Shown here in pieces: positions 1-9,658 of a stretch of DNA of 64,000 nucleotides. How positions within the stretch are numbered: the first letter of the stretch is position 1; each line of letters starts with the position of its first letter. The stretch is from Aspergillus flavus (Eukaryota; Ascomycota; Eurotiomycetes; Eurotiales; Aspergillaceae), in contig NC_092406.1 in NCBI RefSeq assembly GCF_009017415.1, positions 2,728,001 to 2,792,000 on the forward strand, in the 5' to 3' direction. A program made the position numbers and the translations under genes. The notes beneath the pieces were generated by a model. It saw nothing but the letters and a program-made list of their open reading frames with translations. It did not search any database and was not told the DNA's origin.

Positions 1-1491
1 GAAAAGTTTATCTTGATTCTTGAAATAAGAGAATTTAAAATCTGGTTTTGGAGAGAGTCTCCATATTACAAGTGAGGTGATAATTTGCCTGCATGCAGCT
101 CGGAAGATGTATACAGTATGACGTTTGAGAATGTTATGAACTTTTGTGCTCTGTCCTACTCGTCTTGAATCACTTCTTTTTTAACGTGCACTGAGAGCAG
201 GTATATTTCAATAAAACTCTTGATCTTATTATTTTCGAAATGATATCTCCTCCAGCCGCGACAGATACTCTGAGACTGGGTAAGATATAGTAGTTCTTAT
301 CGAGAGATAATGTACCTATACTAAGCGTGCGACAGCTTGATATTATTCCCTGTACTTTCCCAGCCTTGTATTCTATCCACCGTGCATCCCGACCGGACAG
401 TAGTCAGATAGGTAACTATCAGCGAATTATCAGCTATTATATATTTATTACATTATTCTATCATATAGACCGTTTTCTACTATCTTTTATGCGTGGTAGT
501 ACAGTTCAAGCTTTGGGGACGACGGAAAAAATGATAGTAATACCGCCAACGCCCGACGGTCTTTGTATCACATACTGGTTTGTACTACCAGAAGGAATGA
601 ACGGAATGAATAAGTCAAACTTAGTTTGAATGTATTTAAGCTTGCATATCTATAAAAGGAAGCTCTAGAGGATTGTAATCGAGGGGTCTGTTTTGGGTGG
701 TAGTAGATATGCTCTGTAGTAGATGTAAGTAAGCTGCATAATGGTTGCTGAAACAGCGTAAAAGCCCACGAGCATCATCAATTAAATGACAGGATAGCTT
801 GGCAGGGCAAACAGCTGGGAGCCCGTAGCTTCAAAGCTCCCCTCAGTAATCAAATGAGGCAGCAGAACAAAGAACGTAAAGCTTTGGGATGTACCACTGC
901 CCTAAATATGTAATCTACGGCTATGGTCCCCGGCCCCTGGGCCTCCCAGCCGCCATAGGGGAAATTTTCTTAGGGTGCCCGGTGCTCGGGTCTCGTTTCA
1001 CCAACCTACAATATTGGGGTAACATTGATTTCTTGACATCCTAGTTTTTTATGCATTTGATCCTTGGTCTATGTTCTCTCCAGCTGCTGTGTTTCGATGC
1101 GGCCGGGGCAAACCTACTCGAATGTTATAGCCTTCTAATTTAATACCTCAATAGTTACTCTCCTTCATAGAGGACAAGCTTTGGTGCCGTTAGACAACAG
1201 GACAGGCTTGATCGAGCTTTACCTGAATATTTACCAAAGTAAAATAATAAAGTAGTATTATTTATCGACAGCAGCAGGCTATATAGAGAACCAAAAGAAA
1301 CACTAATATATTATTGATTAAAGGTAAATCCCCACCTTTGCCAACCTCACAGTCCCTCTACGCTATGCCTGAGCAAACGGCTCAGGAAAGGGGTTGTCCA
1401 TGGAATAAGATATATTAGGCTTGATTCCGCTTAAAACATCATCCAAAGCAACACTTCTCGTTTCATTCTATCACCCAAATCCCTCGAAGCC
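1..1491. other. gene-free AT-rich stretch
   Basis: I see no convincing coding region here. The longest open frame (327-629, +) has no recognisable motif and an amino-acid mix typical of noncoding DNA. No RNA gene or clear repeat was found. The last 100 bp or so before 1492 presumably hold the promoter of the next gene. Confidence 0.6.
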
Positions 1492-2088
1492 ATGATAGTT
1501 TTAAACCTCCTACGGGCCTGGATTGCCCATGAAAGCCTGCTCAAAGTGACCATCTTTGGACTACTTCTTCAACTCTCCTTTGCCCATTCGTTTAGCAACG
1601 ATGTGACTCCAGACAGTCTATCCCCCCGACAGGCCCATTTTGTCAATGGCCCAATGAAGTTCGATAGCTCCCTAGGAGAAGAGGCCGCGCAACAAGTGAT
1701 ATGGTCCCAGCATGGAAATTCACAACGAGCCACTATCCAGGTATATGTGAGCCGAGGATTTCTGCAGGCGCAGAATACAATGCAGAATCCCACCCCAGAA
1801 GACGTTTGCTTCACCCTCTCGAACTTCAAGCTTATTGGCGATAAATACAGTACAACGAGGGTTGATTTTACACGACACTCGTACACCGAAGTACGGGTCA
1901 GCATCGATCTTCCAACGAAACGCAGTGCCGACCAAGTACAGGCGGCAGTGACTATGAAGGCTAACAGCCTGCTGGTTGATATGCAAAATCAACAAACTCA
2001 ATGGGGTCAGGAGTCCCGGAGGCCTAAAGCGAGCTTTGAGAAGGATGGACTTCATGTTCAAGTCATCAAGCATTATGGGAGTCAATGA
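1492..2088 (+). CDS. small putative secreted or membrane-anchored protein, function unknown
   Basis: This is an intronless frame of 198 residues that I do not recognise. The N-terminus carries a hydrophobic segment at about residues 17-32 (VTIFGLLLQLSFAHSF), which could be a signal peptide or a single membrane anchor. The rest is soluble and polar with one cysteine (about residue 105), so it is not a typical small cysteine-rich effector. The ATG at 1492 is the first in frame and follows a C-rich leader (tcacccaaatccctcgaagc), as expected for a fungal start. It stands alone between gene-poor stretches, with no neighbour that suggests a role. The even polar composition makes it more likely real than the other short frames nearby, but homology would be needed to be sure. 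Confidence 0.5.
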   Translation: MIVLNLLRAWIAHESLLKVTIFGLLLQLSFAHSFSNDVTPDSLSPRQAHFVNGPMKFDSSLGEEAAQQVIWSQHGNSQRATIQVYVSRGFLQAQNTMQNPTPEDVCFTLSNFKLIGDKYSTTRVDFTRHSYTEVRVSIDLPTKRSADQVQAAVTMKANSLLVDMQNQQTQWGQESRRPKASFEKDGLHVQVIKHYGSQ

Positions 2089-3068
2089 TGTGTGAGGTAT
2101 CTATATCCTTTAACATCATTTAGTTGGATTTCTTGAGGTTCTCGGGGTTTGATGTCTATGACAGCCAGACAGCAACTGTGAGAAGGCTTTATTTCGGGTA
2201 TCGGTTTACTTGTTTCATCTTTCGTTTATAAGCAAATTGTTGCTCTCGTTGCTATGTATCGTGCTATCTGCTTTTTGATGTTGGTTTTATTATCAAGGTT
2301 TTTTGATTCATACTCCAATAACATTGATAACCTAGAGTACTATGCTGGCTTGTGGACAGAGACAGAAGATCTTAAATTATTCCCCTGAATCGTTGTCTAC
2401 GCACAAGAACATAGCCAAGGAAGAATCAGTCGAGCCTTCTAGGCAAAGCTCGTACTCTAGCTAACTTCTAAATCTAGTCTAGTTTCAAAATTTTTAATCT
2501 GATCTAGCTAACGTTCAAATCCCGGGCTAGACTTACCTTGCCCGAGAAGTGGTGATGGTTTATTCTAACCACCCGAGCGCTCGGAGACTTTCAAATCTCA
2601 ATACACCGCATAGATTGCAGATTTGCAGAGTGAACACCCGACGGGCTTTCAGTTCTCCCGTTGGAGATGTTTTTCGGAGACTTTCAAAGGTTCTCTTTGT
2701 TGGTTCGGGTGGATAGGGCTCTGCAGAAATTTGCAGGATCGAGTCTAGTGCGTACCCAGAAGGGCGGGTATATCCACTTTTCCGTGGATCGGGCTAACGT
2801 TTCTTCATTTCAATATGCTCCGTATCCACTATAAAGAATAAAATACTAGGCAAATAGTACATATGCCAAACCAGGGCTATCGGCTTTTGCTCTCAGAAGA
2901 TGTGAAATTCAACGGGTTTTTTAAAGGCATGGAGCTCGATGAGTCGAGATATATAAGTAGTTCAGATACCTCGGACTATAGCAGATAGATTTATACTTGC
3001 TTTCGTTTTTATATCAGCATTAATTGATACCGTTTCTCACGGAACACCATATAATAATCTTAACCAAT
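2089..3068. other. intergenic region with repeat-like words
   Basis: There is no gene here. Between about 2440 and 2820 the sequence repeats related words: ctagctaac occurs twice (near 2458 and 2504), cggagactttcaaa occurs twice (near 2581 and 2675), and cgggcta/gggcta motifs recur. This looks like the edge of an old, degenerate repeat or transposon remnant, but no terminal repeats or coding remains were identified. Confidence 0.35.
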
Positions 3069-4209
3069 ATGAGCGTCACATTCGATGTCTTCCGTGGCTC
3101 CCCTGAGGGCAAGATTGTTGCCGACAAGACAACGCGCACTCTGGAATACAACGAAGTGTTCATTGAGACGACACATTCCGGTCTTTGTGGGACGGATGAA
3201 CACTACCTGAAGTCGGGCCAGGTGCTTGGACACGAGGGCATCGGTATCATCAAGGCTCTCGGACCCGGTGTTACCTCGGTGAAGGTTGGAGACCGTGTGG
3301 GATTTGGATACACACATAGCATTTGCACATCTTGTGATAACTGTGAGACTGGTAAGTGATTCTTGGACACCGACCAGCTCAACCGTCTAATATGGCCCAG
3401 GCTGGGACCAATTCTGCCGCAACCAGAAGCAATATGGCTTCCACGACTTTGACAACGGTACCTTCAGCTACGGCGCCGTCTGGGACGTCAACTGCGTCTA
3501 CCCCATCCCAGAGTCAGTCAGCTCAGTCGATGCCGCCCCTCTCATGTGTGCTGGTGCGACTGTCTGGACTGTCCTGACTGAGTTTGGTATTCGCTCGACC
3601 GATCGCGTCGCTATTATGGGCATTGGTGGCCTCGGTCACATTGCTATCAAGCTTGCTGTCGCATTGGGCTGCGAGGTTGTCGTTCTTTCCAGCTCTGAGT
3701 CCAAGAGAGCAGAAGCGATAGAGTATGGTGCCTCCGAGTACCATGTCTTCCGTTCCGGCGAGCCTATCAAGGACTTCAAGCCTGTGAAGCATTTGTTGCT
3801 GTGTGGAAGTGGTTCCGTGAGCTATCCTTCGTAAGTTACCTTTTCAGAGCTTAGCTTAGACAGATCTAGCTAGTTTCCGAGCCCGTCTATATATGTCTCC
3901 AGGTCGTTGCTAACACAGAGCAGTCTCATGCCCCTCATGGACACCAACGGTAGCATTTACCCCTTGACGGTCGCATTTGAGCCCTCTCCTGTTCCCATGC
4001 TAGATGTCCTCTTCAAAGGTGTCCGTATCCAGGGATCTCTGGTTGCTTCTCGGAAGGGTATTCGTACTCTTCTGGAGTTTGTAGCTAGGCATAAGATCGT
4101 GCCCACGGTCATGACATTCCCATTGACTGTGGAAGGTATTGAGGAAGCCATGCAGACTCTTAGAGAGGGAAAGATGAGATATAGAGGGGTGCTTGTGAAG
4201 GAAAATTAA
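3069..4209 (+). CDS. zinc-dependent alcohol dehydrogenase (MDR family)
   Basis: This is a medium-chain NAD(P)-dependent alcohol dehydrogenase, oxidising an alcohol or reducing an aldehyde; the substrate is unknown. The model has three exons, 3069-3351, 3401-3830 and 3924-4209, and gives 332 residues. The catalytic zinc site is visible as GLCGTDEHY and GHEG near residues 38-60. The structural zinc loop CTSCDNCETGWDQFC (around 88-102) is rebuilt exactly across intron 1. The Rossmann motif GIGGLGHIAIKLA lies near residue 185. The C-terminus contains LMPLMDTNGSIYPL and a family-typical end. Intron 2 has several possible acceptors (3902, 3920, 3923). The one ending at 3923 gives the cleanest join, SYPSLMPLM. 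The ATG at 3069 is preferred because it starts the conserved N-terminus. It sits alone, next to a tRNA cluster. Confidence 0.85.
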
Positions 4210-4718
4210 TTATGGGATACCCAAAATGTACTAAGCATGATGCGTGATAGCAGAAATATGGGAGAATAGATGTACCACTTCCTTTGATCAAAATATATAA
4301 TTCGCCAGGACCCACGGACCAAGTTGGACACCGTAATGTACTAGACTCAACAGAGCAATTACCTCCTCAGTCCAATTACGATACCAAATCATATATTTTT
4401 ATCCTCTACCTACGTAACGCAGCTACTAGCCTGAGTTACGGCTCTAAAGGTCAGTTGTAGTTTATCCCGATTGAGAAACGTTAATGCTACGCATCGCTAT
4501 ATCTCCTTACGTTTGATTCTCTTTGGATCAAAGCATTGGCGTCGAGTAGGAAATTTAATTCAACAACTGAAAAAAAGTCACCTAATAGAATTATAAAAGT
4601 AATAAGAATAAAATTATAGGAGGGTTTGACCATGAAATGATTGGCAACAAATGGATCTTCTCGTTGTAAAAGAGTTTACTATTTTAGGACCTGGTAGACA
4701 ACGGAATTTTCATCCCCT
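4210..4718. other. intergenic, 3' flank of the dehydrogenase and 5' flank of the first tRNA
   Basis: AT-rich and without a gene. Nothing recognisable apart from the tRNA that follows. Confidence 0.6.
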
Positions 4719-4790
4719 GGGCCTCTGGCGCAACGGTAGCGCGTTCGACTCCAGATCGAAAGGTTATCCGTTCAAATCGGGTGGGGCTCA
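4719..4790 (+). tRNA. tRNA-Trp (CCA), copy 1
   Basis: This 72-nt cloverleaf has no intron. The acceptor stem GGGCCTC pairs with GGGGCTC (two G-T wobbles), followed by discriminator A. The D stem is GCGC/GCGC. The anticodon stem TTCGA/TCGAA holds the loop CTCCAGA, so the anticodon is CCA (Trp). The T stem is ATCCG/CGGGT with loop TTCAAAT. A run of seven T residues (4798-4804) follows as the RNA polymerase III terminator. Two identical copies lie downstream at 5338 and 5924. Confidence 0.95.
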
Positions 4791-5337
4791 CACTTTCTTT
4801 TTTTGCTCTTGGTTCTACCCGGCCCTAGTAAACCAGGAGATGCTCGTGACCCACCTCTAGAGTTAATACAAGCATTGTATATATAATAACCAACTAGTAC
4901 ACTCCGTACAAAAACCGTGTAGTACTTGATTTACAAAAAAGAATGCAACTAATTGTGGCATACTTATATTCATTATTATTGAATTAATAATTTCTTAGAT
5001 TTATTTAGACTTTTTAAGATTTTAAGGTTTTGCGTTATGTATATTTGTTTTTCCTCTCCTGCATAGGCTGGCCGTTAGCCCGCTTGGATTCGATGCGAGA
5101 CCACCAATTATTATTAATTGAAACACCTTATTTAGCGTTGTTTAAGATTTTTGTTAGGGATATTTTCCCGTGGTTAATTCAAGACTCATCTCATGAGGTA
5201 TTTGATATCTACTCGGTGACTTTGAGGATGCTGCTGGTGGGTCAGGATTTGGGGTGACAATAGGGGGATCTGACTTTACATCTCTTCTGAACCTCACCCT
5301 ACTCTTATCAAAATATCCAACCTTTTGCCACCAGTAA
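4791..5337. other. spacer between tRNA-Trp copies 1 and 2
   Basis: AT-rich spacer of about 550 bp. No gene and no similarity to the other tRNA flanks that I can see by eye. Confidence 0.55.
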
Positions 5338-5409
5338 GGGCCTCTGGCGCAACGGTAGCGCGTTCGACTCCAGATCGAAAGGTTATCCGTTCAAATCGGG
5401 TGGGGCTCA
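5338..5409 (+). tRNA. tRNA-Trp (CCA), copy 2
   Basis: Identical over all 72 nt to the copy at 4719-4790, including the CTCCAGA anticodon loop. A T-run at about 5424-5430 serves as terminator. The 5' and 3' flanks differ from those of copy 1, so the duplicated unit is essentially the tRNA itself. Confidence 0.95.
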
Positions 5410-5923
5410 TTACTTTTCTTTCCTTTTTTTATTCTCACAGGAAAAAACACCTTCAGTATTCTGAAATATTTATTATAAAAATAAAATGTACAAATTTCAA
5501 CGAATATTTTAATTCTTTTTATATTATACCCCAGTATCATAAAAGAGTACAATGTATTCCTGTTAGTGATCTTCATCACTTAGGAATCCCAGCGCTAACA
5601 CACCCTCAATGTGTCCGTCACTTTTTTATTTAATAGAGGATCTCGTAGCCTGTCAACTAGGCAAGGATAGGTAAACCGGAAGGTAAGGAAACATCCATCA
5701 TTGTCTGAGTACTGTAACAGGACACCATGGAATTCTTTCTCTTCTCTTTCCTTTTCCCGATATGTTCTTCAATATGTGATTTCTCGGGGCCGGCTACGGA
5801 TTGCCCCCTCTTGTACGGCAAGCTTATTTTTGGGACTTCTTCTGCCGGCAGAATATACGCCGTGTTGACAATTGTCCTAGATAACCTCGTATATTTAATT
5901 TAACCCGACAATAATTGTCAACT
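5410..5923. other. spacer between tRNA-Trp copies 2 and 3, with inverted repeat
   Basis: AT-rich spacer. Near its right end GTTGACAATT (5864-5873) and AATTGTCAAC (5913-5922) form a perfect 10-bp inverted repeat with a 39-nt loop that stops one base before the third tRNA. Each arm lies within its own short palindrome: GACAATTGTC at 5867-5876 and GACAATAATTGTC at 5907-5919. Confidence 0.6.
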
Positions 5924-5995
5924 GGGCCTCTGGCGCAACGGTAGCGCGTTCGACTCCAGATCGAAAGGTTATCCGTTCAAATCGGGTGGGGCTCA
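5924..5995 (+). tRNA. tRNA-Trp (CCA), copy 3
   Basis: Third identical 72-nt tRNA-Trp, intronless, with anticodon CCA. A ten-T tract at 6001-6010 is the terminator. All three copies are on the + strand within 1.28 kb. Confidence 0.95.
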
Positions 5996-7150
5996 TGCCG
6001 TTTTTTTTTTGCCGTATCTCTTTTACGTCCTTTCTTTTTTGTTCTGCCCTTCCTTTCGACGTGTCTCTTTATGTACAATTTTTCAAGAGAAATAAACCCA
6101 AGATCCCACATACCCTGATCACTCTTCATTCACCCCGCTAAGATCACTACAATAGTTGGGTCGTTCTTGCTAGGTGCTCATCAATCACCCAATAGGACAA
6201 ACAAACCTGCGAACACCATACCCTAAGGCACAAAATTCCTTGCTGCAACAATAGTGTGTCGTACGTTCAAACCATAATGACGGCCTTTGAGGTCTACTCT
6301 TGAGTGCTGGGCTCATACCATGGCCCTGCCATTCACATTCATCCCCGGATGTCGGATCTCCAGCTCAGTCCCAGCAATTTTCACGTCCCTCTCTTGTTCC
6401 ATTCTCTCACGGTCTCTCTCTTGAATTTTCCCTTTACTGAGTATTTGATAGAGCAACTCTATGTTTTTTATTATCTGCGGGGTCTCCGTGTGTAGGACAG
6501 ATCTTGAGCCCAAGCCTGGACTACTGCAATTCCCGGGTGGTTATGGTATTTGCGTCGCCTATAAACCTGGGTTTGGGTAAGCAATGGCTGACTGATTCGT
6601 TGCTTTGGACTATCAGAACCCACTCTTGAAGATGTGTCCAGATATTATCTTTCCGCGATGGCCATTTCTCAGGGATGCCTATGAAAACAATGCCCCCGAG
6701 GGGCCAACCCGTTCGGCGTGTTAGTAGATCCTTTCGGTGCCGTTTAATCGCACCTTCGACTTTTGCTTAACTTGTGATACATGATTGGTTAAATCAGTCT
6801 GGTTGACGCGGTTTGTGTTGGCCTTAATTCATTGTGTGTTGCTGTAGGTAACAGAGGACAGTGTCTACATATTGTTCTAGAACGCTTATTCGTTGCACAT
6901 CATATCAACTCCTCACCCCCAAATCCTGTAAGAAACATTTCTATACGCCATATGCCCGGTGGCAAGCATAACAAGCATGCACGGAATAGATTGAAATTAT
7001 AACTTTACCAGATAAGAGGAAATGACATAAGAGGTGCTGTTCATCCAAAACTAAAACCGCACTAATCTATTCGGATGTTGATTAAAGGATACTCGTTCAA
7101 TTACCCCCATGAGAACCACGTCTTTTAAGTTATCTCCGACAGTCTAATGT
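5996..7150. other. gene-free stretch between the tRNA cluster and the SET pseudogene
   Basis: No convincing coding region. Short frames near 6304-6513 on both strands are compositionally random. No repeat or RNA gene recognised. Confidence 0.55.
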
Positions 7151-7717
7151 TCAGCTATATTCTTGAACCTCAACAATCCTCGGTGGTATGACCTCCTTCA
7201 CCTCACGACCCGGAAGGACATCCACCTCCCTCACAAACTGCTCCCGGATATGCTCATTAAGCCATTACTTCCTCAAATCCAAAGAATCAATCTGACTCGC
7301 ACCCGCAATTCGTCCCAAGCACCTTCTTAGCCCAGCTCCACACCCGCACTGAAAAGGCTGCACCATTGTCCATTCTGTACTCGGGTAAAAGAAGGTCAAT
7401 TCGTCCCCGACAGTCAAAGGACGGTCATCGGATACACGGACTTCGAATCTCGTCATGTCGAATACTAGACTCGGGGTGCAGGAATGGTTGCAGTAGACGA
7501 GGTCTGAGTTTAATTCGACTCGGGAGTCCTTGCCAGTTGCGACGGAGGTGTATATATCGTGATCGCCAGGGGTGGCCGTGGTGATTTTGGCGAAGAAGGC
7601 ACCTGCGGGTAGGGAGATGAGGGATTTGGCTGAGGATGTGTAGGGTTGGTCGCCTTTCACTACTAGGAGGCGGTCTGGGTGGCTGGGTTGTTGTCAGGAT
7701 GGGGTGAATTCGGTCAT
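7151..7717 (-). pseudogene. SET-domain protein pseudogene with two in-frame stops
   Basis: The minus-strand frame from ATG 7717 to TGA 7151 would be 189 codons, but it is cut by a TGA at codon 8 (7694-7696) and a TAA at codon 151 (7265-7267). The frame stays coherent through both stops, so this is nonsense damage and not a frame change. The middle shows SET hallmarks: YCNHSCTPSLV (the NHSC cofactor-site motif), DELTFFYPSTEW, and a cysteine cluster CGCGAGLRRCLG like the post-SET zinc loop. After the TAA the frame continues WLNEHIREQF, typical of a helical tail. SET proteins are SAM-dependent lysine methyltransferases. This one is short and lacks a clear N-terminal SET core, as in small fungal SET-like proteins. 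Internal initiation could still give a truncated product. A sequencing error at two separate sites is less likely. Confidence 0.75.
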
Positions 7718-9202
7718 GGCGGGTTGGATATGAGGAAGAGTTGGGATATAGAGATGGATGTATAGGGAGGAGGGTTTTGGGTGAAAAATTGTTTCTGTGT
7801 GTTAGACAGGGAGACCGGTTCTTCTTATTTTCCTTTCTCTATCTTAATTGTTGTATGTTTATCTATCATAGTTTTCTGATCATTGTCCCGTAGATTCCTT
7901 CCGTTATGATGGATATGACGTGAATCTAGGGATCGAGTGCGAATCACTAGCACTGAAGATCATGCAGTTCGTACTTCTGAAGTGGATGATCAACAGCCAA
8001 AAATGTAGAATTGAGATAGCGGTCCTAGCCTAATACGGGAAGAGTTGATATCCAGGACATGAAGTATCAGTCCAGAATGCAACAGAATTGCCCTGTAAAT
8101 GCCGCAGATGAGGAAGTAAGAGGCCACCATACCTGTGGCTCATTTGGGCAAGCCTGGAAGCATTATAAGCCGGTCTGTACCTTGCGGTTTTGTGTATGTA
8201 GTACAGTGCAGTTATGCATTAACGCGCATTACTTTCCCCAATGTTCTGCTGTCGACCTAGACTCTTCTATTGATGTAAGGTGATTGCAAATTTAGGGTAT
8301 GTATGTGTAGTGGATCCCCCTTGCACACGACATTGAAAAGCGTCTAAAGAAGGTGATTTATTATCATGATGTCCTGTAATAGTAACTAATAAAAATACTT
8401 CTGTATCACTTTTACATTTTAAAGAATGATTATACTCAAAAGAGAGTTGACTATAGAGTTGAACAGTGGTCTGGAGGGTCTACCTTAGTTTCCAGGTTAG
8501 CTTCTCATAGAAATGGACTATGATCCATGGTTTATTAAGAGGCAGACTATTTCCCCATCGGTGGACCATATGGGAAACCATAAAATCCTACGCAGTACCC
8601 CATCCAGATCCGATCCACCTCGTAAATGTGTTTTAATGACCAGCCTTTATATCCGAAGGGTCCTTCATGTAATAGCTAAGAATGCTTCAACATTGAGAGG
8701 CTCGGGTTTCGGGGGAAATTGCGCCGACGGTTTGAGCGCAACAGCATCCGCAACGAATAGCAACATCTCCCTGATGAGCCAGAGGAGAGGTGTCCGTGCG
8801 GTCTTATACGGAGAGGTTATTTACAGCCAAAAGCTTAGCAGCGACGTCCATATATTTCTGACGGACCTATCGTGGGGTACTAACCAACGTTAGCGATCAA
8901 TCTTCCCATTTACAAGTTACGCTGTTAATTGCGCGTGGTGTGGAGAGATTACGTGCAAGTAGTTGCAATGAATCTAGATTCCATGCAAGGGGATATAAGC
9001 CTTTAGTATTTTTTATGAAAAAGTGTTTTACGAGAGGCTTGCTTACAAAGCGTTTCTTGAATAGTTACCGACGCTGGGCTTAAATCCGGCAAATGGAATG
9101 ACTTATTACCCGAGGCTGAAGTGATTAGGAAACAAACGCTGTCCACACAAGGCGTACTATTACTCTATGAATCTGTTATGAAGCTTGCCTGTGTATCTTT
9201 CA
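7718..9202. other. gene-free stretch upstream of the xylosidase
   Basis: About 1.5 kb with no supported gene. The frame at 8513-8893 (+, 126 aa) has no motif and an unconvincing composition. The right part presumably belongs to the distal xylosidase promoter. Confidence 0.5.
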
Positions 9203-9209
9203 GGCTAAA
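9203..9209 (+). promoter_or_regulatory. XlnR-like binding site (GGCTAAA)
   Basis: GGCTAAA matches the known XlnR consensus GGCTAAA/GGCTAR used by Aspergillus xylanolytic genes. It lies 450 bp upstream of the xylosidase ATG, a usual distance. I infer function from position; a 7-bp match alone is weak. Confidence 0.5.
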
Positions 9210-9458
9210 GACAGACTAAGCATTGCCAATTGATCAGCGTCACCCGAAGAATATCCTGCCTTGGATGTCTCTCTAAAACTCCGCCTAGAAGGGACCATGA
9301 TCTCGGCATGGCCCGGATTCTATGGCCCGACTCGGGCCCATCGTGCAGAACCCTGCAATTCAGCCTGAATGGATTGGGTGGTTCAGCATATATCGGAAAA
9401 TCCCCGCGTCGGAGGAGGTGATCGGCTGCGGGACTTTCTCGATTCGGGACTTCATCTG

Positions 9459-9464
9459 TGGGGG
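9459..9464 (+). promoter_or_regulatory. possible CreA site (GTGGGG)
   Basis: GTGGGG fits the CreA consensus SYGGRG and sits 195 bp before the xylosidase ATG, consistent with carbon catabolite repression of this gene family. Single short matches are common by chance. Confidence 0.3.
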
Positions 9465-9584
9465 TGAAGTCAAAATGTTGGAGATGCTGCGGCAATGCCG
9501 ACTTTTTATCCAGAGATAGATGACGTACACAGCTCAAGGAACGCAGCGAACTCCCTTGCCATGCAGAATGCAATTGCCCATTGC

Positions 9585-9590
9585 TATAAA
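9585..9590 (+). promoter_or_regulatory. TATA box of the xylosidase gene
   Basis: TATAAA in the context ttgctataaatccg, 69 bp upstream of the ATG. This is a good position for a core promoter of a strongly inducible gene. Confidence 0.55.
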
Positions 9591-9658
9591 TCCGAGCCCA
9601 CTGCCAGGGTACCAGACGAAAAGACAGCTCCAGCACTGGACCACCGACAATTGCCATT

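Noticed and set aside
8513..8893. 126-residue frame in the gap before the xylosidase
   Set aside because: No motif, no neighbouring exon and random-looking composition; could not be supported as a gene.
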